Positions 40,322 through 49,644 of a DNA stretch of 64,000 nt are shown piece by piece. Below the pieces are notes generated by a model. That model did not search any database. It saw only the letters and a list, made by a program, of their open reading frames with translations, and was not told the DNA's origin. The translations under genes and the position numbers were made by a program. The stretch is from Microbacterium arabinogalactanolyticum (GTDB lineage: Bacteria > Actinomycetota > Actinomycetes > Actinomycetales > Microbacteriaceae): the NCBI RefSeq assembly GCF_030268005.1, contig NZ_BRZC01000007.1, forward strand, positions 1 through 64,000. The letters run 5' to 3'. How positions within the stretch are numbered: position 1 is the stretch's first letter; each line of letters starts with the position of its first letter.

Positions 40322-42157
40322 ATGACCCAACTCGATGAGCGGTCGGCGACGATGCCGACCATGACCGCACCCGACGATCCGGCCCGCACCTGGCTGGCGG
40401 CCTTCGAGGATGCCCTGCTCGCCCGCGATGTCGCGCGCGCCGCCGGGCTCTTCGCGGCGACCAGCTTCTGGCGCGACCTGATCGCCTTCTCCTGGAACAT
40501 CACCACGGTCGAGAACCCCGCGGGCGTCGCCGACCTCCTCACCGCCACGCTCGAGGGCACCGCCCCGCACGGCTTCCGGTTCACCGAGGAGCCCGAGACC
40601 GCGGATGGAGTGACGTCCGCCTGGTTCGAGTTCGAGACCGCCGTGGGCCGTGGCCGGGGTCTCGTCCGGATCGTCGACGAGGACGGCCCGAAGGCGTGGA
40701 CGCTGCTGACCACCATGTACGAGCTCAAGGGACACGAGGAGCCCCTGCGCGAGCGGCGCCCGAAGGGGGCCGAGCACGGGGCGCGGCGCGACCGCGTGTC
40801 CTGGCTGGAGCGCCGGCAGGCCGAGGAGGCGTCACTGGGCACCGAGACCCAGCCCTACGCGCTCGTCATCGGCGGCGGGCAGGGCGGCATCGCGCTCGGC
40901 GCCCGGCTGCGCCAGCTCGGCGTCCCTGCGCTCGTGATCGACCGGCATCCGCGACCCGGCGACCAGTGGCGCGGGCGCTACAAGTCACTCTGCCTGCACG
41001 ACCCGGTCTGGTACGACCACCTGCCGTACATCAAGTTCCCCGAGAACTGGCCCGTCTTCGCCCCGAAGGACAAGGTCGGCGACTGGCTCGAGTCCTACGT
41101 GAAGGTCATGGAGGTGCCGTACTGGTCGAACACGACCGCGACCTCCGCCGCCTTCGACGAGGCATCCGGCACCTGGACCGTCGAGGTCGAGCGCGACGGC
41201 GCCCCGCTGACTCTGCATCCGACCCAGCTGGTCTTCGCGACGGGTATGTCGGGCAAGCCGAACGTGCCGGTCTTCCCCGGCCAGGACGTGTTCCGCGGCG
41301 AGCAGCAGCACTCGTCCCAGCATCCCGGTCCCGACGCCTACAGCGGCAAGAAGGTCGTCGTGATCGGGAGCAACAACTCCGCCTTCGACATCTGCGGGGC
41401 GCTGTGGGAGCACGGCGCCGATGTGACCATGGTGCAGCGATCCTCGACGCACATCGTCAAGAGCGACACCCTGATGGACATCGGCCTCGGCGACCTGTAC
41501 TCCGAGCGTGCTCTCGCCGCCGGCGTCACCACCGAGAAGGCCGATCTCATCTTCGCGTCGCTGCCCTACCGGATCATGCACGAGTTCCAGATCCCGCTGT
41601 ACGACCGGATGCGCGAGCGCGACAAGGACTTCTACGACCGGATGACGGCGGCCGGATTCGATCTCGACTGGGGAGACGACGGCTCGGGCCTGTTCCTGAA
41701 GTACCTGCGACGCGGCTCCGGCTACTACATCGACGTGGGCTCCGCCGAACTGGTCGCCGACGGCGAGGTCGCGCTCGCGCACGGCGATGTCGACCATCTC
41801 ACCGAGGATGCCGTGGTGCTGAAGAACGGCACCGTGCTCCCAGCGGATCTGGTCGTCTACGCCACCGGCTACGGCTCGATGAACGGCTGGGTCGCAGACC
41901 TCATCAGCCAGGAGGTCGCCGACACCGTCGGCAAGTGCTGGGGGCTCGGCTCGGACACGACCAAGGATCCCGGGCCCTGGGAGGGCGAGCAGCGCAACAT
42001 GTGGAAGCCGACGCAGCAGCCGAACCTCTGGTTCCACGGCGGCAACCTGCACCAGTCGCGGCACTACTCGTTGTACCTGGCGCTGCAGCTGAAGGCCAGG
42101 CACGCCGGCATCGACACCCCGGTGTACGGCCTGCAGCAGGTGCATCACCTGCGCTGA
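40322..42157 (+). CDS. Flavin-containing monooxygenase with N-terminal NTF2-like domain
   Basis: The 611-residue protein has an NTF2/SnoaL-like domain at about residues 20-140 (WLAAFEDALLARDVARAAGLF) fused to a two-nucleotide-fold monooxygenase: FAD site VIGGGQGGIALGARLRQLG near 178, NADPH site VVVIGSNNSAFDICGALWE near 342, and VVYATGYGSMNG. It likely oxidises a ketone, amine or thiol with NADPH and oxygen. Start choices are 40322, 40352 and 40361. The GAF regulator probably induces it. Confidence 0.85.
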   Translation: MTQLDERSATMPTMTAPDDPARTWLAAFEDALLARDVARAAGLFAATSFWRDLIAFSWNITTVENPAGVADLLTATLEGTAPHGFRFTEEPETADGVTSAWFEFETAVGRGRGLVRIVDEDGPKAWTLLTTMYELKGHEEPLRERRPKGAEHGARRDRVSWLERRQAEEASLGTETQPYALVIGGGQGGIALGARLRQLGVPALVIDRHPRPGDQWRGRYKSLCLHDPVWYDHLPYIKFPENWPVFAPKDKVGDWLESYVKVMEVPYWSNTTATSAAFDEASGTWTVEVERDGAPLTLHPTQLVFATGMSGKPNVPVFPGQDVFRGEQQHSSQHPGPDAYSGKKVVVIGSNNSAFDICGALWEHGADVTMVQRSSTHIVKSDTLMDIGLGDLYSERALAAGVTTEKADLIFASLPYRIMHEFQIPLYDRMRERDKDFYDRMTAAGFDLDWGDDGSGLFLKYLRRGSGYYIDVGSAELVADGEVALAHGDVDHLTEDAVVLKNGTVLPADLVVYATGYGSMNGWVADLISQEVADTVGKCWGLGSDTTKDPGPWEGEQRNMWKPTQQPNLWFHGGNLHQSRHYSLYLALQLKARHAGIDTPVYGLQQVHHLR

Positions 42158-42163
42158 GGACCC

Positions 42164-42200
42164 GGATGGGCCCCGCTCCTCCACGGAGCGGGGCCCATCC
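42164..42200. terminator. Bidirectional terminator between the monooxygenase gene and metE
   Basis: GGATGGGCCCCGCTCC (42164-42179) pairs perfectly with GGAGCGGGGCCCATCC (42185-42200) around a 5-nt loop. It lies between convergent genes. Confidence 0.88.
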
Positions 42201-42241
42201 GTATCAGCGCAGGGCCTGCGCAGGCCCTGCGGCGACGCGTC

Positions 42242-44554
42242 TCAGGCCGGGACGACGACGTCCTCGCGGACGCGGCGCGTCGCCTCGACGATGTTGCGCA
42301 GCGAGGCGACGGTCTCGTCGTACCCGCGGGTCTTCAGACCGCAGTCCGGGTTGACCCAGAGCTGACGCAGCGGCAGCTCGTCGACCGCACGGCGCAGCAG
42401 CGATTCGATCTCGTCGACGCTCGGCACCCGCGGCGAGTGGATGTCGTAGACGCCGGGGCCCACGCCGTGGTCGAAGCCGTACCTGGCGATGTCGGCGACG
42501 ACCTCCATGCGGCTGCGAGCGGCCTCGATCGAGGTGACGTCGGCGTCCAGCGCGCGGATCGCGTCGATCACGACGCCGAACTCCGAGTAGCAGAGGTGCG
42601 TGTGCACCTGCGTGGCCGCCGCAGCGCCCCCGGTCGCCAGTCGGAACGAGTTCACGGACCAGTCCAGGTAGGCGGGCTGGTCGGCCTTCTTCAGCGGCAG
42701 CAGCTCCCGCAGGGCCGGCTCGTCGACCTGGATGATCGCGATGCCGGCGGCCTCGAGGTCGGTGATCTCGTCGCGCAGGGCGAGGGCGACCTGGTTGGCG
42801 GTCTCCCCGAGCGGCTGGTCGTCGCGCACGAACGACCAGGCCAGGATCGTGACAGGACCGGTGAGCATGCCCTTGACATGCTTGGTGCTCAGCGACTGGG
42901 CGTACGACGCCCAGGAGACGGTGATCGGCGCCGGACGCGACACGTCGCCCCACAGGATCGACGGGCGCGTGGCGCGCGAGCCGTAGGACTGCACCCAGCC
43001 GTTCTCGGTCACCGCGAAGCCGTCCAGGTTCTCGGCGAAGTACTGCACCATGTCGTTGCGCTCGGCCTCGCCGTGCACGAGCACGTCCAGCCCCAGGTCC
43101 TCCTGCAGTGCGACCACGCGGTCGATCTCCGCCTTCAGGAACGCCTCGTAGTCGTCCTGGGGCACCTCGCCACGGCCGAACTGCGCGCGGGCGCGACGGA
43201 TGTCGGCGGTCTGCGGGAACGAGCCGATGGTGGTCAGCGGCAGCGCGGGCAGGTCCAGCGCCAGTTGGGCGGCCTCACGGTCCGCGTAGGAGTCGCGGGA
43301 GAAGTCGGCCTCCGAGAGAGCGCGGGCACGCACGGCGCCGTCACGCACGCCGGGGGCGCCGTGCCGGTCGGCGAGGGCCGCGGATGCCGCGTCCAGCTCC
43401 TCCGCGATCGCGTCACGGCCCTCGGCGAGACCGCGGGCGAGGGAGACGACCTGCCCGACCTTCTGGTCGGCGAAGGCGAGCCACGACACCAGGCGCGCGT
43501 CGAGCTTCGACTCGTCCTGCACGTCGTGCGGCACGTGCAGCAGCGAGGTGGAGGTGGATGCCGAGACGGATGCCGCGCCGAGCTCGCGCAGCGCCTCGAG
43601 CTTGGCGAAGGCGCCGGCGAGGTCGCCGCGCCAGATGTTGTGGCCGTCGATCACGCCGCCCACCAGCGTCTTGCCCCCGAGGTCGGGCAGGGATGCGGGG
43701 ACCGCACCGCGCACGAGGTCGATGGCGATCGCCTCGACGGGCGCCGCGGCGAGCACCGCGAGGGTCTCGTCGAGCGATGCGTAGGGAGCCGCCACGAGGA
43801 TGGACGGACGCTCGGTCGAGCCGCCGAGAGCCGCGAGTGCGCGCTGCGCGGCCTCCGCCAGCTGGGCGGTCGTTGCCGGCAGCGACTCGCTGACCAGCGC
43901 CGGCTCATCCAGCTGCACCCACTCTGCGCCGGCGGCCTTCAGCTTCGCGAGCAGCTCGGCGTACACGGCGACCACGTCGTCCAGTCGCGAGAGCGGGTCG
44001 AAGCCCTCGGGCGCGGCATCCGATGCCTTGGCCAGCGCGAGCAGCGTGACCGGGCCGACGATGACAGGACGGGTGCGGAAGCCGGCCTCCGCAGCCTCTA
44101 CGACCTCGCGGACCAGCCGGTCGCTGGAGAACGAGAAAACGGTCTCCGGCCCGATCTCCGGCACCAGGTAGTGGTAGTTCGAGTCGAACCACTTGGTCAT
44201 CTCGGCGGGAGCGCGGTCGCCCTCGCCACGGGCGACGGTGAAGTAGGCGGGCAGGCCGATGCTGCCGTCCTCGTCGCGCAGGTCCTCGAAGCGGGCCGGG
44301 ATGGCGCCGACGGTGACCGCGGCGTCGAGCACCTGGTCGTAGAAGGACGAGGACTCGGGGATCGAGGAGTCATCGCGGCCGAGCCCGAGCTCGGCGAGAC
44401 GCTCGCGGTTCGCGGCGCGCAGCTCTGCGGCGGCGGTCTCGAGCTGCCTCTCGTCGATGCGCCCGACCCAGAACGCCTCGACGGCCTTCTTCAGCTCGCG
44501 GCGGCGTCCGATTCGGGGGTAGCCGAGGATCGTCCCGGCGGGGAAAGCGGTCAT
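42242..44554 (-). CDS. metE: Cobalamin-independent methionine synthase
   Basis: MetE methylates homocysteine with methyltetrahydrofolate polyglutamate. The 770-residue protein starts TILGYPRIGRRRELKKAVE; zinc ligands are in THLCYSEFG (His and Cys), the following glutamate region DVTSIEAARSRME, and Cys of WVNPDCGLKTRGYDE. The start MTAFPAG at 44554 is preceded by a GGAAA stretch. It lies 10 bp after metF, so the operon supplies its own methyl donor. Confidence 0.96.
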   Translation of the reverse strand: MTAFPAGTILGYPRIGRRRELKKAVEAFWVGRIDERQLETAAAELRAANRERLAELGLGRDDSSIPESSSFYDQVLDAAVTVGAIPARFEDLRDEDGSIGLPAYFTVARGEGDRAPAEMTKWFDSNYHYLVPEIGPETVFSFSSDRLVREVVEAAEAGFRTRPVIVGPVTLLALAKASDAAPEGFDPLSRLDDVVAVYAELLAKLKAAGAEWVQLDEPALVSESLPATTAQLAEAAQRALAALGGSTERPSILVAAPYASLDETLAVLAAAPVEAIAIDLVRGAVPASLPDLGGKTLVGGVIDGHNIWRGDLAGAFAKLEALRELGAASVSASTSTSLLHVPHDVQDESKLDARLVSWLAFADQKVGQVVSLARGLAEGRDAIAEELDAASAALADRHGAPGVRDGAVRARALSEADFSRDSYADREAAQLALDLPALPLTTIGSFPQTADIRRARAQFGRGEVPQDDYEAFLKAEIDRVVALQEDLGLDVLVHGEAERNDMVQYFAENLDGFAVTENGWVQSYGSRATRPSILWGDVSRPAPITVSWASYAQSLSTKHVKGMLTGPVTILAWSFVRDDQPLGETANQVALALRDEITDLEAAGIAIIQVDEPALRELLPLKKADQPAYLDWSVNSFRLATGGAAAATQVHTHLCYSEFGVVIDAIRALDADVTSIEAARSRMEVVADIARYGFDHGVGPGVYDIHSPRVPSVDEIESLLRRAVDELPLRQLWVNPDCGLKTRGYDETVASLRNIVEATRRVREDVVVPA

Positions 44555-44564
44555 GGTGTTTCCT

Positions 44565-45506
44565 TTACTTCGTGGCGGAGGAGATACATCGGTCGGCCAG
44601 GATGCCGGCCTGAGCGAGGACGTCGAGCACGGTCTCGTGCTGGTTGAAGGCGTAGAGATGCACGCCGGGGGCGCCGCCCTCGACGACCTCCCGAGCGAGA
44701 TCGGATGCCCAGTCGATGCCGATCTGGCGGCGGCCCTCGGCCGTGGGCTCGACCTCGAGTGCGATCGACAGCTCACCGGGGAGCTCCTCGCCGGTGAGTT
44801 CGAGCACGCGGGCCAGCCGCGCCGGCGAGGTGATGGGCATGATGCCAGGCAGGATCGGGATCGTCACGCCAGCACGCCGCGCGCGCTCGACGAACGCGAG
44901 GTAGTGGTCGGGGTGGAAGAACAGCTGCGTGATGGCGAGTGTGGCGCCCGCCGCCTGCTTCGCGAGCAGCGCGTCGACGTGCTGGCTGCTGTAGGCGGAA
45001 CGCGGATGCCCGTTGGGGAACGCCGCCACGGCGATGTTCACCCTCCGGCGCGGAGCGACGCGCACGGCGCCCGGGTTTCCGGGCACGGGCGACTCCTCGT
45101 AGGGCGCCCGCTCGGCCTGCACCCGGTCGATCAGCTGCACCAGCTGCGCGGAGCTCTCCAGGTCGCCGAGGAAGGACTCGCCCTCGTCCAGGCCCGCGGG
45201 CGGGTCGCCGCGCAGCGCGAGGAAGCTGAGGATGCCGGCATCCAGGAACTCGCGGATCAGCCGGGCCGCCCCGGCATAGGTGTTGCCGACGCAGGTGAGG
45301 TGCGCGAGCGGCTCGACATCGGTGCGGGTGCGGATGTAGCGCAGCACGTCCAGGGACCGGCCGCCGGTCGATCCGCCGGCGCCGTAGGTGACCGACAGGA
45401 AGTCGGGCCCGGCCTCGGCGAGCCGGTCGATCGTGTCGTGCAGCGCCTGCGCGCTGGCCGTGGAGCGCGGCGGGTACAGCTCGAAGGAGAACGGCACGCG
45501 ACTCAT
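44565..45506 (-). CDS. metF: Methylenetetrahydrofolate reductase
   Basis: This FAD barrel enzyme reduces methylene- to methyl-tetrahydrofolate. The sequence shows FSFELYPPRSTAS, DFLSVTYGAGGSTGG, HLTCVGNT, ALRGDPPAG and ITQLFFHPDHYLAFV. The length is 313 residues. The start MSRVPFSFE at 45506 is set by GAGGAG. It precedes metE. Confidence 0.94.
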   Translation of the reverse strand: MSRVPFSFELYPPRSTASAQALHDTIDRLAEAGPDFLSVTYGAGGSTGGRSLDVLRYIRTRTDVEPLAHLTCVGNTYAGAARLIREFLDAGILSFLALRGDPPAGLDEGESFLGDLESSAQLVQLIDRVQAERAPYEESPVPGNPGAVRVAPRRRVNIAVAAFPNGHPRSAYSSQHVDALLAKQAAGATLAITQLFFHPDHYLAFVERARRAGVTIPILPGIMPITSPARLARVLELTGEELPGELSIALEVEPTAEGRRQIGIDWASDLAREVVEGGAPGVHLYAFNQHETVLDVLAQAGILADRCISSATK

Positions 45507-45571
45507 GGCTGTCTCCTCACGGTTCCGGACGGGGCTGTTCCAGCACGGTAGAACGGCGACGCGGCCCGGTG

Positions 45572-45615
45572 CACACTGTGTGACGCCATGTGTCAGCGGC
45601 GGACACCTGACGTCA
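45572..45615. promoter_or_regulatory. Three palindromes upstream of metFE and the S9 peptidase gene
   Basis: CACACTGTGTG (45572-45582), TGAC-N7-GTCA (45581-45595) and TGACGTCA (45608-45615) lie in the 127-bp divergent region. A -10-like TACCGT for metF lies downstream of them on the minus strand, so a repressor or activator of methionine genes could bind here. No regulator gene is adjacent. Confidence 0.4.
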
Positions 45616-45621
45616 TCTGGA

Positions 45622-45627
45622 TAGGCT
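45622..45627 (+). promoter_or_regulatory. -10 element TAGGCT of the S9 peptidase gene
   Basis: TAGGCT ends 6 nt before the ATG at 45634, without a ribosome site, so the mRNA is probably leaderless. Confidence 0.5.
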
Positions 45628-45633
45628 CGAGCC

Positions 45634-47517
45634 ATGACTCTGCCCTACGGTTCCTGGCCCTCACCGTTCTCCGCCGCCGACGTCTCGGCGTCCGCACCGC
45701 GGATCGACGGAGCGCGCTTCGTGGGTGGGGAGATCTGGTGGGGCGAGTCGGTGCCGTCGCAGGGCGGACGGGTCACCGTCCGCAGCTCGTCGGGCGCCGA
45801 GATCCTTCCCGAGCCGTGGAACGCGCGCTCCCGCGTGCACGAGTACGGGGGCGGGGCGTGGACCGCGGATGCCGACGGCACCCTGTACTTCGTGAACGCG
45901 GCCGACCAGTGCGTGTACCGGATGCCGCGCGGCGGCGTCCCCGAACCGCTCACGGCGCCCGGTCCGCAGTACGGCGGACTGTCGCTGCAGCAGGGACGGC
46001 TGTTCGCGGTGCGCGAGGATCTGCGCGGCGAGCAGCACTGGCGCGGCATCGCGGAGATCCCGACGGACGGGTCAGCCGCCGGAGACGACTCCCCCGGGTG
46101 GGTGTCCTGGTACGGCCCGGGGTTCTACGCCCACCCGTCCCTGTCGCCGGACGGGACGCGCCTGGCTTACGTGCAGTGGACCGAGAAGCGGATGCCGTGG
46201 GAGGCTGCCATCGTCTCGGTCGTGCACCTCGGATCCCAATCCGACACGACTGTCCCCGCCCGTGCCGCGCTGCAGCCCGAGTGGATCTCCGACGACGAAC
46301 TGCTGTACGCCGACGATGCCACCGGGCGCTGGAATCTGTGGCTGGCGCGCATCGCCGCGGACACGCCGCCGCCCGCCCAGACGCCGCCTGCCACGACGGA
46401 GCCGTACGTCCTGGCGGATGCCGACACCGGCGGCGGACTGTGGGTGCTCGGCAACCGCTGGTACGGCGTCCTGGAGGGCGGTCGGATCGTCGCGGTGCGC
46501 ACGGACGGCGCCGACGAGATCGTGCTGATCGACCCGGCCTCCGGTGAGGTCCGCCCGCTCGACGTCCCCGTGACCGGTGAGGCGAGCATCGACGACGTCT
46601 CGGGCTCCCGGGTGCTGATCTCGGGCGCGGGTGCCGGTGTGGACCGCGGGCTCTGGGAGGTGGACGTCGACTCGGGCGTGGCGACGGCGATCGGCGGCGG
46701 CGAGCCGGTCGATGCCGCGTGGTTCCCCGCGGCGCGGCCGGTGACGTTCGAGGGGCCGCACGGCTCCGTGCACGCCTTCGACTACCGCCCGACGAACCCG
46801 GACGCGACTGCCCCCGAGGGCGAGCTACCCCCGTACATCGTCATGGTGCACGGCGGGCCCACCGCGCACGTCTCAGGTGCGGCATCCGCGGCCTACGCCT
46901 ACTGGACCAGCCGCGGCATCGGCGTGCTCGATGTGAACTACGGCGGATCCACCGGCTATGGCCGTGCCTACCGCGAGCGCCTGGACGGGCAGTGGGGCGT
47001 GGTCGACGTCGACGATGTGATCGCCGCCGCGCGCGGGCTCGCCGATGCCGGGCTCGCCGACCCCGCCCGCATCGCGATCAAGGGCGGCTCCGCCGGCGGA
47101 TGGACGGTGCTCTGCGCGCTGGTGCGCGGAGGCGCGTTCGGCGCGGGCATCAGCCGCTACGGCGTCGCGGACCTGCGGATGCTGGCATCCGACACCCACG
47201 ATTTCGAGAAGTTCTACCTGAACGGTCTGGTCGGCCCGCTCCCCGAGGCCGAGGACGTGTGCATCGAGCGTTCGCCGCTCAGCCATGCGGAGCGCATCGA
47301 CGTCCCCGTGCTGCTGCTGCAGGGAGCGGATGACAAGGTCGTGCCGCCCTCGCAGTCCGAGGCGATCCGCGATGCGCTGGCGGCGCGCGGCATCCCGCAC
47401 GAGTACCTCCTGTTCGAGGGCGAGGGCCACGGCTTCCGCCGGGCGGAGACCATCGTCACGGCGCTGGAGGCGGAGCTGCGGTTCCTCGGGGAGACGTTCG
47501 GGTTCTCCCCGGCCTGA
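45634..47517 (+). CDS. S9 family prolyl oligopeptidase-like peptidase
   Basis: The 627-residue protein has an N-terminal beta-propeller-like half (repeating Trp/Asp-rich strands, YGGLSLQQGRLFAVREDLRG) and a C-terminal alpha/beta hydrolase. The catalytic serine is in IKGGSAGGWTVL (near 487), the aspartate in LLLQGADDKVVPP (near 566) and the histidine in FEGEGHGFRR (near 597). No signal peptide is seen, so it probably degrades peptides in the cytoplasm. Confidence 0.88.
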   Translation: MTLPYGSWPSPFSAADVSASAPRIDGARFVGGEIWWGESVPSQGGRVTVRSSSGAEILPEPWNARSRVHEYGGGAWTADADGTLYFVNAADQCVYRMPRGGVPEPLTAPGPQYGGLSLQQGRLFAVREDLRGEQHWRGIAEIPTDGSAAGDDSPGWVSWYGPGFYAHPSLSPDGTRLAYVQWTEKRMPWEAAIVSVVHLGSQSDTTVPARAALQPEWISDDELLYADDATGRWNLWLARIAADTPPPAQTPPATTEPYVLADADTGGGLWVLGNRWYGVLEGGRIVAVRTDGADEIVLIDPASGEVRPLDVPVTGEASIDDVSGSRVLISGAGAGVDRGLWEVDVDSGVATAIGGGEPVDAAWFPAARPVTFEGPHGSVHAFDYRPTNPDATAPEGELPPYIVMVHGGPTAHVSGAASAAYAYWTSRGIGVLDVNYGGSTGYGRAYRERLDGQWGVVDVDDVIAAARGLADAGLADPARIAIKGGSAGGWTVLCALVRGGAFGAGISRYGVADLRMLASDTHDFEKFYLNGLVGPLPEAEDVCIERSPLSHAERIDVPVLLLQGADDKVVPPSQSEAIRDALAARGIPHEYLLFEGEGHGFRRAETIVTALEAELRFLGETFGFSPA

Positions 47518-47567
47518 ACTCCGCCGCCTCGAGCCGGGAGCCGGTCGGAGGGGCTAGCGTGATGGGC

Positions 47568-49100
47568 ATGACGACGATGTCCACCCCGCAGCCCTGGCGA
47601 ACCAACACGGTCGACGGCGTCCTGCGACGCACCGCCTCACGCACCCCCGGCGCGATCGCCCTCCGCTTCGAAGGACGGGAGTGGACCTATCGCGACCTCG
47701 ACGACGCGGTCACGCGGGCGGCGGCGGACCTGCGAGACCGCGGTCTCGCCGCCGGCGAGCGCGTGGTCACCTACGGCACCAACTCGGATGCCTATGTCAT
47801 CGCGTTCCTCGCCATCGCCCGTGCGGGCCTGGTGCACGTCCCGGTCAACTACGCGCTGCACGGGGCCGAGCTCGCCTATCTCATCGCCCAGTCCGGCGCA
47901 AGAGCGGCGCTGGTGGACCCCCAGCTGCGCGCTCACTTCGACGCCGTCCACGCCGATACCGAGGTCGAGATCGTCGCCGCACTGCGCGACGAGGACGACT
48001 CCCTCCTGACGCGAGCGAGCGCCGGCGATGCCGTGGAGCTCCCCGCAGACGTGGACGGCGAGAGCCTGGTGCAGCTGCTCTACACGTCAGGCACCACGTC
48101 GCAGCCGAAGGGAGCGATGCTGACGCACTCCGCTCTCGTGGCCGAGTACTCCGCCGTGATCGTCGCCCTGGACTTCACGCCGGACGACGCGCCGCTCATC
48201 TGCATGCCGCTGTACCACTCGGCCGCCATGCATGTGTTCATGCTCCCCTATCTCGCCATCGGCGCGACCGTCCGGCTGCTCCCGGCGCCGGACATCCCCC
48301 GGATCCTCCGCACCGTCTCCGAGGAGCGGATCGGGTCGCTTTTCCTGGCTCCGACCGTGTGGGTTCCGCTCGCCAACCATCCCGACCTGGACGCCGCCGA
48401 TCTCTCCTCGCTCACCAAGGCGCAGTACGGCGCCTCGATCATGCCGGTCACGGTCCTGAATCGCCTGCGTGAGCGCTACCCGGCGCTCGGCTTCTACAAC
48501 TGCTTCGGGCAGTCCGAGATCGGCCCGCTGGCCACCGTGCTGCGCCCCGAGGAGCACGAGGAGCGGCCCGCGTCGGCGGGGCGGGCCATCCTGTTCGTCG
48601 AGACCCGTGTCGTCGACGAGAACGGCGGGGACGTGCCGGACGGCGTTCCCGGCGAGGTGCTGTACCGCTCACCGCAGCTGGCGCTGGGCTACTGGAACAA
48701 GCCGGAGGAGACGGCGGAGGCGTTCCGCGACGGCTGGTTCCACTCCGGCGACCTCGTGGTCCGCGACGAGGCCGGGTACCTGACGGTGGTCGACCGCATC
48801 AAGGATGCGATCAACACCGGCGGGATCATGGTGGCCTCCCGCGAGGTGGAGGATGCGATCTACACGCACCCGGCCGTGGCCGAGGTCGCGGTGATCGGGG
48901 TCCCCGACGAGCGGTGGATCGAGGCGATCGTCGCGTGCGTGGTGCTCAAGCCGGATGCCGCGGTCGCGGAGGATGAGCTCATCGCGCACATGAAGGATCG
49001 GCTCTCCTCGTTCAAGGTGCCGAAGGCGGTGCGGTTCATCGACGCGCTGCCGCGCAATCAGAGCGGGAAGATCCTCAAGCGCGAACTGCGCGACGCGTAG
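47568..49100 (+). CDS. AMP-forming acyl-CoA synthetase
   Basis: The 510-residue adenylating enzyme has the AMP-binding motif LLYTSGTTSQPKGAMLTHSA, the hinge region GWFHSGDLVVRDEAGYLTVVDR and the C-terminal lysine in PRNQSGKILKRELRD. It would activate a fatty or other carboxylic acid as acyl-AMP, then acyl-CoA; the chain type is unknown. Possible starts are 47559, 47562, 47568 and 47577; I chose 47568, 7 nt after TAGCGT (47555-47560). Confidence 0.87.
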   Translation: MTTMSTPQPWRTNTVDGVLRRTASRTPGAIALRFEGREWTYRDLDDAVTRAAADLRDRGLAAGERVVTYGTNSDAYVIAFLAIARAGLVHVPVNYALHGAELAYLIAQSGARAALVDPQLRAHFDAVHADTEVEIVAALRDEDDSLLTRASAGDAVELPADVDGESLVQLLYTSGTTSQPKGAMLTHSALVAEYSAVIVALDFTPDDAPLICMPLYHSAAMHVFMLPYLAIGATVRLLPAPDIPRILRTVSEERIGSLFLAPTVWVPLANHPDLDAADLSSLTKAQYGASIMPVTVLNRLRERYPALGFYNCFGQSEIGPLATVLRPEEHEERPASAGRAILFVETRVVDENGGDVPDGVPGEVLYRSPQLALGYWNKPEETAEAFRDGWFHSGDLVVRDEAGYLTVVDRIKDAINTGGIMVASREVEDAIYTHPAVAEVAVIGVPDERWIEAIVACVVLKPDAAVAEDELIAHMKDRLSSFKVPKAVRFIDALPRNQSGKILKRELRDA

Positions 49101-49124
49101 CCCGGGGGTCGGTGACCTCGGAGG

Positions 49125-49601
49125 TCACTCCCCCATCCGGTTGCGGGTGCGCATGGCGCGCTCGGCCTCGCGGGTGTCCTGGCGCTCGCGTAGGGTCTGG
49201 CGCTTGTCGTACTCGCGCTTGCCCTTCGCGAGAGCGATCTCGACCTTGGCTCGGCCGTCCGAGAAGTACAGCCGGAGCGGGATCAGCGTGTAGCCGCCGG
49301 CCGAGACGGCGTGCTCGAGCTTGTGGATCTCGTCGCGGTGCAGCAGCAGTTTGCGGATGCGCTTGGCCGAGTGGTTGGTCCAGTGCCCCTGGGAGTACTC
49401 CGGGATGTGCACGGCGTCGAGGAAGGCCTCGCCGCCCTTGATGTACGCGTAGCCGTCGCTGAGGTTCGCGCGCCCCTGACGCAGCGACTTGACCTCGGTG
49501 CCGGTGAGCACGAGGCCCGCTTCGTACGACTTCTCGAGGTTGTAGTCGTGACGTGCGCGACGGTTGGTCGCGACGACCTTCTCACCGCGTTCCCTGGGCA
49601 T
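49125..49601 (-). CDS. smpB: SsrA-binding protein SmpB
   Basis: SmpB delivers tmRNA to stalled ribosomes. The 158-residue basic protein shows NRRARHDYNLEKSYEAGLVL, GTEVKSLRQGRANLSDGYA and the tail LAKGKREYDKRQTLRERQ. AGGAGAAGAAC precedes the ATG. It lies downstream of ftsEX; a TATATGCT -10-like element stands in the 43-bp gap. The ssrA gene itself is not seen in the window. Confidence 0.97.
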   Translation of the reverse strand: MPRERGEKVVATNRRARHDYNLEKSYEAGLVLTGTEVKSLRQGRANLSDGYAYIKGGEAFLDAVHIPEYSQGHWTNHSAKRIRKLLLHRDEIHKLEHAVSAGGYTLIPLRLYFSDGRAKVEIALAKGKREYDKRQTLRERQDTREAERAMRTRNRMGE

Positions 49602-49644
49602 GTTCTTCTCCTGACGATGGGGCAGCCCACCAGCATATACCGGG

